DNA of 64,000 nucleotides from assembly GCA_002937455.1 (NCBI GenBank), contig PTJZ01000010.1:1-64000 (forward strand), read 5' to 3'. Of this stretch, positions 15,817 to 24,994 are shown in pieces. The notes under the pieces were generated by a model that saw nothing but the letters and a program-made list of their open reading frames with translations, was not told where the DNA came from and did no database searches. Both the position numbers and the translations under genes were made by a program. Each line of letters opens with the position of its first letter. The first letter of the stretch is position 1. This DNA comes from Alphaproteobacteria bacterium MarineAlpha11_Bin1 (GTDB taxonomy: Bacteria; Pseudomonadota; Alphaproteobacteria; MPNO01; UBA830).

Positions 15817-18144
15817 ATGAAGAATTGGCTTGGCGACTCACCCCGGCGAAAAGAAGACTGGAGACTTCTTACGGGCAGGGGGCAGTTCGCGGACGACAAT
15901 TCGTCTGATGGACAACTTTATGCCTTTATGCTTGCGTCCGTCCATGCACATGCCGAGCTATATGAAATCGATACTCTCGCAGCGAGGGCCGCGCCGGGAA
16001 TTGTAGAGATTCTGACCGGTGCTGATTGGCTCGCCGACGACCTGGGACCAATCCCTCATAATATGGGCTTTTCCAGCCCTCCTGATATTGTTCTTGAAAA
16101 TCGAGATGGGACGGACCGGTTCGTTGCCCCGCACTACCCGCTGCCAGCAGACCGAGTTCGTCATGTCGGGGAACCGGTCGCGATGGTGATCGCAGAAAGT
16201 TATTCTGAGGCGCGTGATGCTGCTGAACTGATCAAAGTCAATTATATGCCGCTTACGCCAATCATAGAAACCGACACTGCCGCTTCGGATACAGCGCCTA
16301 CGATATGGCCGGACCATGGTACCAATGTCGGCATTGATGCCGACGTGAACGACCGTTCTGAAACGACTCGGCTGCTTGAAAACGCCGAGCACGTTGTGAA
16401 ATTGAAGACTAAGCTGACCCGTGTCTCAGGTGTTGCAATGGAACCCCGATCGTCGCTGGGTGAATACGACGCTGACGGGCGATATACGCTTCAGACAACG
16501 GCTGGCAGCATATACCGATATAAGCGTGAGCTCGCTGAACTGTTGGGCTCGGAGGAAAAGGACGTCAGGATTATCATCCGCGATGCTGGTGGTTCCTATG
16601 GCCCACGAAATGCCTTGTATGTGGAGCATGCTCTTGTTCTATGGGCCGCGAAACGGCTGAAGCGACCTGTCAAGTGGACCTCCGACCGGACCGAGTCAAT
16701 GCTGACAGACTATCAGGCGCGTGACCTCGTGATCGATGCGACCATCGGGTTTGACAAAGACGGAAAAATCGTCGCGCTCGATACATATAACACGTCAAAT
16801 ATCGGTGCTCATTCCGCTTCCTGGATTCCATTAGTCAAGGGAATCGAGATAAGTACCGTACTCTACCGCGTGCCGTCTGCATCCGCACGCGCCGTTGCGG
16901 TGCAGACCAATACGCCACCGACTTATCCTTATCGCAGCGCTGGGCGGCCCGAGGTGATGTACGCGATGGAACGGATGATTGATATGGCGGCCGAAGTCAT
17001 TGGGCTAGATCGTATTGAGATCCGACGCATAAACTTGATCGCACCGGAGGATATTCCCTATACCAATAATTTTGGGCTGACCTATGACTCTGGTGACTAC
17101 CCTCAGGCTCTTGATGAAGCTGTTTTTTTGTCTGGTTGGCACGATTTCCAGGATCGTAGGGTAAATTCTGTTAAGCGTGGCAGGCTCCGTGGCATCGGCA
17201 TAGCTAATTATGCGGATCTGTCGACCGGTTATCCTCGCGAATGGACGGAGATTACCGTGCAACCCGAGGGAATAGTAGAGGTCCAGATTGGCACTATGCC
17301 GACCGGGCAGGGCCATCAGACCGCGTTCAGCCAGATGGTCGCCGAGGTATTGCAAGCGCCATACGAGACCATAGAGGTCGGCTATGGCGATACTGACCTA
17401 CTCAAAGACGGTGGCGGGACGCATTCCGGACGCAGTATGCGTATGGGAGCGATTGTACTTTCAGATGCTAGCGCGAAGTTAATATCTCGAGCTACTCGGA
17501 TCGCTGCCTATGCGTTTGAAGCAGCGGATACTGATATTGAATATTCTGACGCGATGTTCACTGTCATAGGCACGGATCGTAGGATCAGCTTGTTTGACAT
17601 AGCATTAATGGCACGTGATCGTTCTGACATACCCGAAGAACTGAAAGGTGACCTGAAGGAAGATGCCAGTATACATTTCCCACGTGCTGTGATCGGTTCG
17701 GGCTGCCATGTCTGCGAGGTTGAGATAGACCCGGAAACCGGATTAGTGGATATTCTCAATTGGACCGCAGTCGACGATGTTGGTCGCGCGATCAATCCGA
17801 TGACACTGGATGGGCAGACACACGGGAGCGTTATGCAGGGTGTCGGCCAGGCGTTGATGGAAGATTGCGCTTACGACATCGAAACCGGTCAGATGATCGG
17901 TGCGACATTTGCAGATTATGCTATGCCTAGAGCAGACACTTCGCCACCGTTTCAAACTAAGCTACTAGAAATCCCAAGTCCATCGAACCCGCTGGGAATT
18001 AAGCCGGGCAGCGAAGGTGGTACGGCGGTGGCACCGGCGGCGGTCGCAAATGCGATCGTCGATGCACTAAAGGAATATGGTGTCGACCATATCGAATTGC
18101 CTGCGACCCCGGAGCGGGTGTGGCGGGCAATAAATAGATGTTGA
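15817..18144 (+). CDS. Xanthine-dehydrogenase-family molybdopterin-binding subunit (copy 3)
   Basis: Third molybdenum-hydroxylase large subunit, 775 residues. The N-terminal GDSPRRKEDWRLLTGRGQF segment, the TGQGHQT loop and YRSAGRPE are typical. The catalytic Glu (about 733) lies in GSEGGT rather than GxGExG. The usual GGGFGxK motif is altered to GGSYGPR at about 258-264, a change in the cofactor-binding loop. A purine-rich GGGGGAGGG lies directly before the ATG, with tight spacing. The gene stands alone after the TRAP operon and converges on an enoyl-CoA hydratase gene six bases away. No small subunits are adjacent. Could be an active hydroxylase with different specificity or one with modified cofactor handling. 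Confidence 0.9.
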   Translation: MKNWLGDSPRRKEDWRLLTGRGQFADDNSSDGQLYAFMLASVHAHAELYEIDTLAARAAPGIVEILTGADWLADDLGPIPHNMGFSSPPDIVLENRDGTDRFVAPHYPLPADRVRHVGEPVAMVIAESYSEARDAAELIKVNYMPLTPIIETDTAASDTAPTIWPDHGTNVGIDADVNDRSETTRLLENAEHVVKLKTKLTRVSGVAMEPRSSLGEYDADGRYTLQTTAGSIYRYKRELAELLGSEEKDVRIIIRDAGGSYGPRNALYVEHALVLWAAKRLKRPVKWTSDRTESMLTDYQARDLVIDATIGFDKDGKIVALDTYNTSNIGAHSASWIPLVKGIEISTVLYRVPSASARAVAVQTNTPPTYPYRSAGRPEVMYAMERMIDMAAEVIGLDRIEIRRINLIAPEDIPYTNNFGLTYDSGDYPQALDEAVFLSGWHDFQDRRVNSVKRGRLRGIGIANYADLSTGYPREWTEITVQPEGIVEVQIGTMPTGQGHQTAFSQMVAEVLQAPYETIEVGYGDTDLLKDGGGTHSGRSMRMGAIVLSDASAKLISRATRIAAYAFEAADTDIEYSDAMFTVIGTDRRISLFDIALMARDRSDIPEELKGDLKEDASIHFPRAVIGSGCHVCEVEIDPETGLVDILNWTAVDDVGRAINPMTLDGQTHGSVMQGVGQALMEDCAYDIETGQMIGATFADYAMPRADTSPPFQTKLLEIPSPSNPLGIKPGSEGGTAVAPAAVANAIVDALKEYGVDHIELPATPERVWRAINRC

Positions 18145-18150
18145 GCTTGA

Positions 18151-18930
18151 TTATTTATCGAAGCGGATGTCACGCTTTTCAAGGAATGCCCGCATACCTT
18201 CTTTAGCATCGTCGGACGCTTGGGTGAGCGCCGAGGCTAGGGACTCTACGAAATAACCCTCACTTTCACCCATCCTGTCGATTCGTTGGATAGTATTCAG
18301 CATCATCTTATTAGCCAGCGGGGCGTTACCGGAGATCGTTTCAGCGAGTTCCATCGCTTTGTCAAACGCTTCGCCATCTCCGACTCGGTAATGGGAAAGG
18401 CCAAGCTGCTGACCTTCTTCTGCGGATATGCGCCGTCCTGTCAACATTATTTCTGTCATACGGCCTGGCCCGATCACTCGCGCAACCCGAATACTGGCGC
18501 CGCCGCCGACGTATATCCCGCGCCGACCCTCCGGAAGCTGGTAGATAGTCGATGGTTCGGCAATTCGGACGTGGGCCGCAGTCGCGAGTTCTAGACCGCC
18601 GCCCATAACGGCGCCATGCATTGCAGCAACAACTGGGATACCACCATACTGAATCAGATCAAACGTTTGGTGCCAATAGCGCGATATATTAAACGCCTCG
18701 TCCACATCACGTTCCTTGTGTTGCGAAAGATCAAGACCTGCACAGAAATGGTCTCCATTGGCGCGCAGCACCACGACTAAAGCCTCTTTAGGCGGTGCAT
18801 TGAAAAACCGATTGATATCCTCGATCAGGTTTTCGTTGACCGCGTTCCTCTTTTCTGGCCGGTCCAGTGTTAGGATGGCTATCTTGCCGCGCATCTCGAA
18901 ATTGATCAGATTGGATGAAAAGGCGATCAC
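18151..18930 (-). CDS. Enoyl-CoA hydratase/isomerase family protein
   Basis: Crotonase-fold enzyme of 259 residues that hydrates or isomerises a CoA thioester. It shows the oxyanion-hole segments DHFCAGLDLS and GAVMGGGLELATA, and the PEG...GGGAS region that carries the second catalytic acid. I start at the GTG at 18930, preceded by GGAGG at eight bases; this gives the usual family length, whereas the open frame to 19011 adds an unlikely N-terminus and leaves only 38 bases for a divergent promoter. With the neighbouring SDR and feruloyl-CoA-synthase-type ligase it would handle a side-chain CoA ester, possibly as a hydratase-lyase of hydroxycinnamoyl-CoA type, though that specificity is not proven. 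Confidence 0.9.
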   Translation of the reverse strand: MIAFSSNLINFEMRGKIAILTLDRPEKRNAVNENLIEDINRFFNAPPKEALVVVLRANGDHFCAGLDLSQHKERDVDEAFNISRYWHQTFDLIQYGGIPVVAAMHGAVMGGGLELATAAHVRIAEPSTIYQLPEGRRGIYVGGGASIRVARVIGPGRMTEIMLTGRRISAEEGQQLGLSHYRVGDGEAFDKAMELAETISGNAPLANKMMLNTIQRIDRMGESEGYFVESLASALTQASDDAKEGMRAFLEKRDIRFDK

Positions 18931-19049
18931 GGGTTGATCCTCCGTGGCTAGATGGACAGTCGATAAGACGCCTCTATAAGTGGCCCGGTTCGCGGTGTAA
19001 ACTGCGTTCAATAAAGGAATGCTATCAAGGCCACCGAGGGAGAGACAGG

Positions 19050-19814
19050 ATGGATATTAGCGGGCAAGGTGCCATTGTTGCGGGTGGCGCATCCGGGTTA
19101 GGCGCTGCGACGGCACGGGCCTTGGCGGCGGCAGGCGGACGCGTCGCGATCCTAGATGTCAACATTGAAATCGCGCAGGAAATGGCGGGTGAAGTTGGGG
19201 GTATCGCCGTTGAATGCGATGTTACTAATTCTGAATTTGCCCATGCCGCGATTGAAAAGGCGGTTTTGGAAGTGGGGGATCCGCGAGTACTCGTGAACTG
19301 CGCGGGAATTGGACCGGCGGAGCGTATCCTGGGCCGCGAGGGACCTCAGGCTCTTGATAGTTATGCTCGTTGTATCAACGTGAACGTTGTAGGTACCTTC
19401 AATATGTTGCGGCTCGTCGCGCATAAGATGAGTCAGACCAAAACGATGGACGACGACGGTGAGCGCGGTGTGATCGTGAACACTTCTTCGGTCGCCGCCT
19501 ATGATGGTCAGATTGGACAAGCGGCTTATTCATCTTCAAAAGGAGCAATCGCAGGATTAACCTTACCGGCAGCACGCGAACTTGCGCGGTTTGGAATTCG
19601 CGTCATCGCAATCGCACCCGGCGTGTTCGAAACGCCGATGTTACGTGGACTTCCGCAACAGGCGCAGGAGTCGTTGGAGGTGGCAACACCGTTTCCGTCG
19701 CGGCTTGGTACACCGGATGAATATGCGAATTTCGTGATGTGTATTCTTGGCAATAAGATGCTGAATGGCGAAATCGTCCGTCTAGATGGTGCGCTGCGAC
19801 TGGCTCACGGCTGA
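19050..19814 (+). CDS. SDR oxidoreductase, 3-hydroxyacyl-CoA dehydrogenase type 2-like
   Basis: Short-chain dehydrogenase of 254 residues. GGASGLGAATARAL is the nucleotide-binding motif, NCAGIG the structural motif, and NTSSV...YSSSK supplies the catalytic Ser-Tyr-Lys. The C-terminal PFPSRLGTPDEYANFV and NGEIVRLDGALR match the 17-beta-HSD10 / 3-hydroxyacyl-CoA dehydrogenase type. I start at 19050 with GAGGGAGAGACAGG just upstream; the longer open frame overlaps the divergent hydratase. It is followed after 12 bases by the CoA ligase, so oxidation of a beta-hydroxyacyl-CoA in side-chain shortening is the likely role. Confidence 0.88.
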   Translation: MDISGQGAIVAGGASGLGAATARALAAAGGRVAILDVNIEIAQEMAGEVGGIAVECDVTNSEFAHAAIEKAVLEVGDPRVLVNCAGIGPAERILGREGPQALDSYARCINVNVVGTFNMLRLVAHKMSQTKTMDDDGERGVIVNTSSVAAYDGQIGQAAYSSSKGAIAGLTLPAARELARFGIRVIAIAPGVFETPMLRGLPQQAQESLEVATPFPSRLGTPDEYANFVMCILGNKMLNGEIVRLDGALRLAHG

Positions 19815-19826
19815 TGGGAGTTGATG

Positions 19827-21656
19827 ATGTCTGACCTCGCACCTGTGAATATGAATTCATTTGGTGTAGATATCGAGCGGCGCGGCGACGGTACTATCAT
19901 CCTCAATTGTCCCGAACCGCTTGATGAATTGCCATCCAGTATAGTTGCTATGTTACGGGCTCATGCCGCGGCTCACCCGAACCGGGATTTTCTCTGTGAG
20001 CGGGACGCCAACAGAAAATGGCGTCGAGTAACCTATGATGACGTTCTAAAAGCAGCTAACTCAATCGGCCAGGCGCTGCTTGACAGCGGTCACGGTGTTG
20101 ATCGTCCATTAGCCATCTTATCGGATAATTCTATCGATCAGGCTTTCGTTATATTTGGATGTATGACGGTCGGTGTTCCAGTAATGCCAGTATCACCGGC
20201 CTATTCGCTGATGAGCCAGGATCATGAGAAACTAAAAAACGTGATATGGCATAACGACCCGTCGGCAATTTTCATCGAAAATCCCGAGACGTTCGAGGGG
20301 GCGATTGACGCCCTTGATTGGTCCGGAAGAACTCTCGTGACAAGCAAAGGTACTGCCGGAATAAAAGGCGCGGTGTCCCTGTCCGAGTGGTTATCAGTGA
20401 TGCCCCGAACGGCACTCGAAAATGCAGCATCACGGATTGATCTGGATACAATTGGTAAAATTCTGCTTACGTCAGGTTCCACGGGTTTGCCAAAAGGGGT
20501 GTTAAATACCCATCGTATGATGGTGTCTAATCAAGTCTCTATTGCGCAGATATATGAATTTTTGCGTGATGAGCCTCCGGTGTTTCTGGATTGGTTGCCT
20601 TGGAACCATACTTTTGGTGGTAATTACAATTTCAATATGGTTCTGCATAACGGTGGTACTTTGTATATCGACGAAGGTCGCCCGGTACCTGGTCTTGTTG
20701 AGGCGACGATCGACAATCTGCGAGAGATTTCACCGACACTATATCTCAATGTGCCGCGGGGCTATGATCTTATGCTGCCGCTTCTGGAGCAGGACGAAGC
20801 AGCACGGAATGGTTTGTTCAGAAATCTAAAGAAATTCTTTTTCGCTGGTGCGGCGCTTCCCGCAAATGTATGGGAGAGACTAGATGCGCTGGCCGTCGAA
20901 GCCCGTGGCGAGCGCCTACCCATAACTACATCGCTTGGATCGACAGAAACTGCGCCTGGCGCAACCTATTTAAACTGGTTACCAGAATCGGCTGGAAATA
21001 TTGGTCTCCCGATGCCGGGCCATGAGGTAAAATTGATCCCGAATGGTGATAAACTAGAAATTCGTATGCGCGGGCCAAATATTACGCCCGGATATTATAA
21101 GCAGGAAGATCTGACGAAAAAGGCTTTTGACGAAGAGAATTTTTTTTGTATCGGGGATGCTGGAAAATTTGAAGATGACCAAGACCCGTCAAAAGGGATC
21201 GTTTTTGATGGCCGCGTCGCAGAGAACTTTAAGCTCCTATCCGGAACCTGGGTACATGCGGGTCAGCTTCGCTTACAGGTGATTGCAGCTGCTTCCCCCG
21301 CCATTCAGGATGCCGTTGTCACTGGGCAGGACCAGAACGAAGTTGGGCTTCTTGTGTTTCCGAGCAACGCCGGTTGTCAGTCTATTGCTGGAGCAGGATT
21401 TGGTTTGGATGAAGTCAGTTCTAGTGCGGCTGTTAAGGAACACATTCGTGGTGGATTGATGGCGCACAATGAGGAAAATCCGGGTAGCTCGACCCGTATC
21501 CAGAGGGTATTAATTATGTCAGAACCGCCGCAAATTGATGCCGGAGAAATTACCGATAAAGGTTATATCAACCAACGAGCGGTTCTCGAACGCCGCGCAG
21601 CGCTGGTAGATAGACTTTACAAAGGGGATCATGACGATATCGTTATCGTCAAATAG
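19827..21656 (+). CDS. fcs: Feruloyl-CoA synthase-type acyl-CoA ligase
   Basis: Adenylate-forming ligase of 609 residues, the length of feruloyl-CoA synthases rather than the shorter 4-coumarate ligases. The P-loop-like TSGSTGLPKG lies at 215-224, followed by VLNTHRMM. A PWNHTFGGNYNFNMVL segment, a LGSTETAPGATYLNW segment and GRVAENFKLLSGTWVHAGQLR (in part) are characteristic of the Fcs subgroup, and the C-terminal GEITDKGYINQRAVLERR holds the catalytic lysine. GGGAG precedes the ATG at 19827 by six bases; the ATG at 19824 is also possible. It would activate a hydroxycinnamate-like aromatic acid with CoA, AMP and PPi, upstream of the hydratase and SDR beside it. Confidence 0.87.
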   Translation: MSDLAPVNMNSFGVDIERRGDGTIILNCPEPLDELPSSIVAMLRAHAAAHPNRDFLCERDANRKWRRVTYDDVLKAANSIGQALLDSGHGVDRPLAILSDNSIDQAFVIFGCMTVGVPVMPVSPAYSLMSQDHEKLKNVIWHNDPSAIFIENPETFEGAIDALDWSGRTLVTSKGTAGIKGAVSLSEWLSVMPRTALENAASRIDLDTIGKILLTSGSTGLPKGVLNTHRMMVSNQVSIAQIYEFLRDEPPVFLDWLPWNHTFGGNYNFNMVLHNGGTLYIDEGRPVPGLVEATIDNLREISPTLYLNVPRGYDLMLPLLEQDEAARNGLFRNLKKFFFAGAALPANVWERLDALAVEARGERLPITTSLGSTETAPGATYLNWLPESAGNIGLPMPGHEVKLIPNGDKLEIRMRGPNITPGYYKQEDLTKKAFDEENFFCIGDAGKFEDDQDPSKGIVFDGRVAENFKLLSGTWVHAGQLRLQVIAAASPAIQDAVVTGQDQNEVGLLVFPSNAGCQSIAGAGFGLDEVSSSAAVKEHIRGGLMAHNEENPGSSTRIQRVLIMSEPPQIDAGEITDKGYINQRAVLERRAALVDRLYKGDHDDIVIVK

Positions 21657-21686
21657 TTGAAATTAGGGGTTTTTAGGAGAAATTAG

Positions 21687-22628
21687 ATGATCAAGGTTGA
21701 GGATATCGCATTTGGCCGCCTTCAGTCACCCGATCTGGATATCGCGGAAGAATTTCTTCTGAATTTCGGAATGACTCGGGCGGAGCGAACAAAAGATACT
21801 TTGTATATGCGGGGTACGGATCCGATGCCATTTATTCACGTCACACATCTAGGTGATGCTAAATTTATTGGGCTGGCTTTTCGAGCGCAGAGTGAAGAAG
21901 ACTTGGAAAAAATTTCGAAGGCTGATGGCGCATCGGAAATCGAGAATCTCGATGAACCGGGCGGTGGCAAACGCGTCAGACTGACTGAACCGAACGGTTA
22001 TCAGATTGAAATTGTGTTCGGTCAGGTAAATGTAGAACCGATACCGGTGCCACGGTTTGGCGTGAACACCGCGGCGGCTCGTGAATCTAGGCTCGGTGAA
22101 CTGACCCGTATCAAGCGTGGACCATCGCACGTTAAACGGTTGGGCCATGCTGTGATAATGACTCCCGATGTTGCTGGCGGAACCAAATGGTTTCGGGAGA
22201 CGTTGGGTCTTGTTTCGTCAGACGATGTCTATGCCGGCGAAAAAGATAACATTATCGCTACCTTTAATCGCATCGATGGTGGAGAACGTTTCGTGGACCA
22301 TCATACATTTTTATGCATTGGTGGGGAAAACGCGGGCCTTAATCATATGGCCTTCGAAGTCCATGATATAGATGATGTGTTTATGGGGCATTTTCATCTG
22401 AGCGAGATGGATAAATACGATCACATGTGGGGTCTTGGCCGTCATGTTTTAGGTAGCCAGGTATACGATTACTGGCAGGATCCGTGGGGCCGCGTGCATG
22501 AGCACTGGACAGATAGCGATCGTCTTAACGACAAGAATCCACCTAACCTTATAGCTGCGGAAGACGGTCTGGATTCGCAGTGGGGTGAACCTGTGCCGGA
22601 ACGCTTTATCAGTCACTCGACACCATAA
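21687..22628 (+). CDS. Type I extradiol dioxygenase-like VOC protein
   Basis: Two-domain vicinal-oxygen-chelate protein of 313 residues. The C-terminal domain has a full 2-His-1-carboxylate set in the expected order: H154 (LGHAVIM), H220 (GLNHMAFEV) and E272 (GRVHEHWTD), as in catechol 2,3-dioxygenase and 2,3-dihydroxybiphenyl 1,2-dioxygenase. A ribosome-binding AGGAG precedes the start. It would open a catechol-like ring meta to the hydroxyls. It lies 30 bases after the CoA ligase and 27 before an enol-lactonase-like hydrolase, in one operon. Confidence 0.87.
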   Translation: MIKVEDIAFGRLQSPDLDIAEEFLLNFGMTRAERTKDTLYMRGTDPMPFIHVTHLGDAKFIGLAFRAQSEEDLEKISKADGASEIENLDEPGGGKRVRLTEPNGYQIEIVFGQVNVEPIPVPRFGVNTAAARESRLGELTRIKRGPSHVKRLGHAVIMTPDVAGGTKWFRETLGLVSSDDVYAGEKDNIIATFNRIDGGERFVDHHTFLCIGGENAGLNHMAFEVHDIDDVFMGHFHLSEMDKYDHMWGLGRHVLGSQVYDYWQDPWGRVHEHWTDSDRLNDKNPPNLIAAEDGLDSQWGEPVPERFISHSTP

Positions 22629-22655
22629 CACGGCATTTTAGAGGAGAATATTAAG

Positions 22656-23450
22656 ATGAAAGCCAAAATAAACGGAGTTGAGCTGAACTACGAATTATCA
22701 GGTAATCCGGACAAGCCTTGGTTAACATTTTCGAACTCTCTAGCTACCAACTTACATATGTGGGACGATCAAGAAGCTGCGCTTAACACGCATTTTCGTA
22801 TCCTTCGGTATGACAAGCGTGGCCATGGACAGTCTGAACCGGTACCCGGCGCATACAGCTTCGACGATCTTATCGCCGACATTGTGGGACTGTGGGACCA
22901 TCTAGGCATCAGAAAGACCCACTTCGTGGGTTTATCGATCGGCGGTATGACGGTCCAGGGCATAATGCTTAAGCATCCCGAGCGGTTATTATCGGTAGTA
23001 ATTGCTAATTCTATGGGAAAGGTGGCATCCGAATTTATCAGCGCCTGGCAGGATCGGATTGATCTATCAAATGAAAAAGGTATGGACCCTCTAATCGAGC
23101 CGACAATGGAGCGATGGTTTACAGAAGAATTTCGGAGGAAAGGTACCACCGAAGCTCAGAAGATCGCTGATATGATTGCAACCACCTCGGTAAATGGTTA
23201 CGCCGGGTGCGCGGCCGCGATTCAAAATCTCGACTATCTGGACAGTCTCGGGCAGATATCTGGTATTCCGGTATTATTTATAGCCGGTGCTCAGGATGCA
23301 GGAACACCACCCGCCGGGATGGCGGCGATGCATGCTAATATGTCCGGATCGGAATACGTGCTGCTTAATCCAGCGGCACATATTTCTAACGTAGAACGAG
23401 CCGAGGATTTTACCGAGACGTTGTCTACTTTTTTGGCAAAACATTGTTAG
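22656..23450 (+). CDS. Alpha/beta hydrolase, 3-oxoadipate enol-lactonase-like
   Basis: 264-residue alpha/beta-hydrolase. The nucleophile is S94 in VGLSIGGM, the acid probably lies in AGAQDAGTPP near 211, and H242 in NPAAHISNVE completes the triad. The opening INGVELNYELSG and the YDKRGHGQSEPVPGAYSFDDL stretch match the PcaD-type family. After an extradiol dioxygenase a ring-fission hydrolase (carbon-carbon or lactone) would also fit; sequence resemblance favours the enol-lactonase group. It ends the compact operon that begins with the SDR at 19050. Confidence 0.85.
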   Translation: MKAKINGVELNYELSGNPDKPWLTFSNSLATNLHMWDDQEAALNTHFRILRYDKRGHGQSEPVPGAYSFDDLIADIVGLWDHLGIRKTHFVGLSIGGMTVQGIMLKHPERLLSVVIANSMGKVASEFISAWQDRIDLSNEKGMDPLIEPTMERWFTEEFRRKGTTEAQKIADMIATTSVNGYAGCAAAIQNLDYLDSLGQISGIPVLFIAGAQDAGTPPAGMAAMHANMSGSEYVLLNPAAHISNVERAEDFTETLSTFLAKHC

Positions 23451-23804
23451 GTGGGTGACCGGGCAGTGGCGGTCTATATAGGAAGGATTAAATGCTGGGT
23501 GCTGCTGGGGTGATCGGTCTTGAAAATATGGTTGCCGCGGTAACGCACCTTATAACGAACCTTACCGAGCGACTTTCTACGGTGGTGGTGAGAAAGGATA
23601 TAACGACTACCCATTTTAGGACGATAACAGTTGAGGGTTACTTCAATACGTTCACCTTCGTCCTGTCTCGATAATCTTTCTAAGATGGAATATGAATATT
23701 AGGGTTTTGCGATCGAGGATAGATTTAAGCCACTCGTTGATATAGCAAATATCGCTGTATATTCTGCTTCCTCTGGTTTTGGGGAAAATCATAGGGGAAG
23801 ACGA
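23451..23804 (+). other. 354-base spacer with a doubtful 60-codon ORF
   Basis: The spacer holds an ORF at 23492-23674 with a good GGAAGG ribosome-binding site seven bases before its ATG. Its first residues (MLGAAGVIGLENMV) faintly recall the region after the active site in threonine-aldolase-type proteins, but the rest does not align by eye, so it may be a decayed fragment or chance. The final 80 bases are AT-rich and probably carry the promoter of the isochorismatase-like gene. No clear hairpin was found. Confidence 0.3.
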
Positions 23805-24500
23805 ATGGTCCACCCGGTTAGCGTCCGGCAGGAAATCATCGATCGCGTATTGAAGCGGCGGGGTCGCTATCACCTGTATGAGTCCTTGAACCCGGAGCAA
23901 ACTGCTTTTGTCGTAATCGATATGCAGAACATGTTCTGCGAACCTGGTGCCCCGGCGGAGGTACCGGCTTCTAGGGCTGTCTGTGGGCCGATCAACCGGC
24001 TTTGCGGGGAACTCCGAGATTTGGGTGGGTTGATAATCTGGATCACCAGTGCGACTACATCCACCAACGGAAAGAGCGATTGGGAGCACTTTATTCGCAA
24101 TTTCGTTGCGGAAGAGGTCCAAGAACGTACGATAGAGGCGCTGAAACCCGGTGGACATGGCGAAAAGATCTGGAAGGATCTTGTTGTTAAAGAAGAAGAC
24201 CTGGTTGTTCGAAAAAATCGGTATTCGTGCCTAACGCCAGGGTCTTCTATTTTGCAAAGCATTCTTTCCAGCCACGATATCCGGAATGTGTTGATAGGTG
24301 GTACTAAAACTAATATCTGCTGCGAAAGTGCCTGTCGTGACGCCATGATGCTCGACTATAACGTCGTAATGGTTGAAGACTGTAACGGGGCACTCTCTGA
24401 TGAGGAGCACAGATCTGCTCTAGAGAATGTGATCCAGCAGTTCGGCGATGTTTTAACCGTTGACGAAGTAACGGCCATCTTAAAATATCGCCAGAACTAA
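23805..24500 (+). CDS. Isochorismatase-family cysteine hydrolase
   Basis: 231-residue hydrolase with the catalytic triad visible: D39 in VVIDMQNMF, K137 in VVRKNRYS and C172 in GTKTNICCES. Relatives hydrolyse amides or imides such as maleamate, N-carbamoylsarcosine, biuret or nicotinamide. GGGGAAG lies just before the start codon. It is followed by an orphan dioxygenase beta subunit in the same direction. In a cluster with Mo-hydroxylases and a possible aminomuconate deaminase an amidase acting on a nitrogen-containing ring-cleavage product is reasonable, but the exact substrate is unknown. Confidence 0.86.
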   Translation: MVHPVSVRQEIIDRVLKRRGRYHLYESLNPEQTAFVVIDMQNMFCEPGAPAEVPASRAVCGPINRLCGELRDLGGLIIWITSATTSTNGKSDWEHFIRNFVAEEVQERTIEALKPGGHGEKIWKDLVVKEEDLVVRKNRYSCLTPGSSILQSILSSHDIRNVLIGGTKTNICCESACRDAMMLDYNVVMVEDCNGALSDEEHRSALENVIQQFGDVLTVDEVTAILKYRQN

Positions 24501-24511
24501 TATAATTTGTC

Positions 24512-24994
24512 ATGAATAACGATGCCGCATTGGTCCGAAATATCGAAGTCTTCATATTCCGAGAAGCCTATCTTCTAGACGAGCGTCGGTTTGAAGAGTG
24601 GATGTCTTTGTTTGCTCTGGATGGCATATACTGGATCCCGGCGACGCCTGGCCAGACGGACCCGCTTGGCGAGGTGTCGATAGCGTATGAAGATCTTCAG
24701 TTGATAGATGTACGAGTAAGGCGCCTCGGACATCCGGAGAATTACGCTGATCAGCCGACTGTCAGAACCCGTCGGATTATCGGTAATCTAATGATTGATC
24801 AGGTAGGCGAAGAGTCGATTATTGCTAGGTCTAACTTCAGCTTGGCCGATCTTCAAGGTGACGATCAGCGTATGTTCTTTGGGGAATATGTGCACACATT
24901 ACGCCCTATTAACGATGGCTATGAGATCGTTCAGAAACGCGTAAACTTGCTGAATTGTGATGCCCCTTTGGGGGGCATCGTGGTACCGTTCTAA
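24512..24994 (+). CDS. Ring-hydroxylating dioxygenase beta subunit without an alpha partner
   Basis: 160-residue SnoaL/NTF2-like small subunit of a Rieske dioxygenase, with the family's RREAYLLDERRFEEWMSLF-type opening, YWIPATPGQTDP and a C-terminal VQKRVNLLNCD strand. It is related to, but diverged from, the beta subunit at 11843. No alpha subunit is adjacent: the nearest upstream gene is an isochorismatase-like hydrolase and the next gene is an SDR whose ATG overlaps the stop by one base (TAATG). It might pair with the alpha subunit at 10554 or with one outside the window, or have a different role. Confidence 0.85.
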   Translation: MNNDAALVRNIEVFIFREAYLLDERRFEEWMSLFALDGIYWIPATPGQTDPLGEVSIAYEDLQLIDVRVRRLGHPENYADQPTVRTRRIIGNLMIDQVGEESIIARSNFSLADLQGDDQRMFFGEYVHTLRPINDGYEIVQKRVNLLNCDAPLGGIVVPF

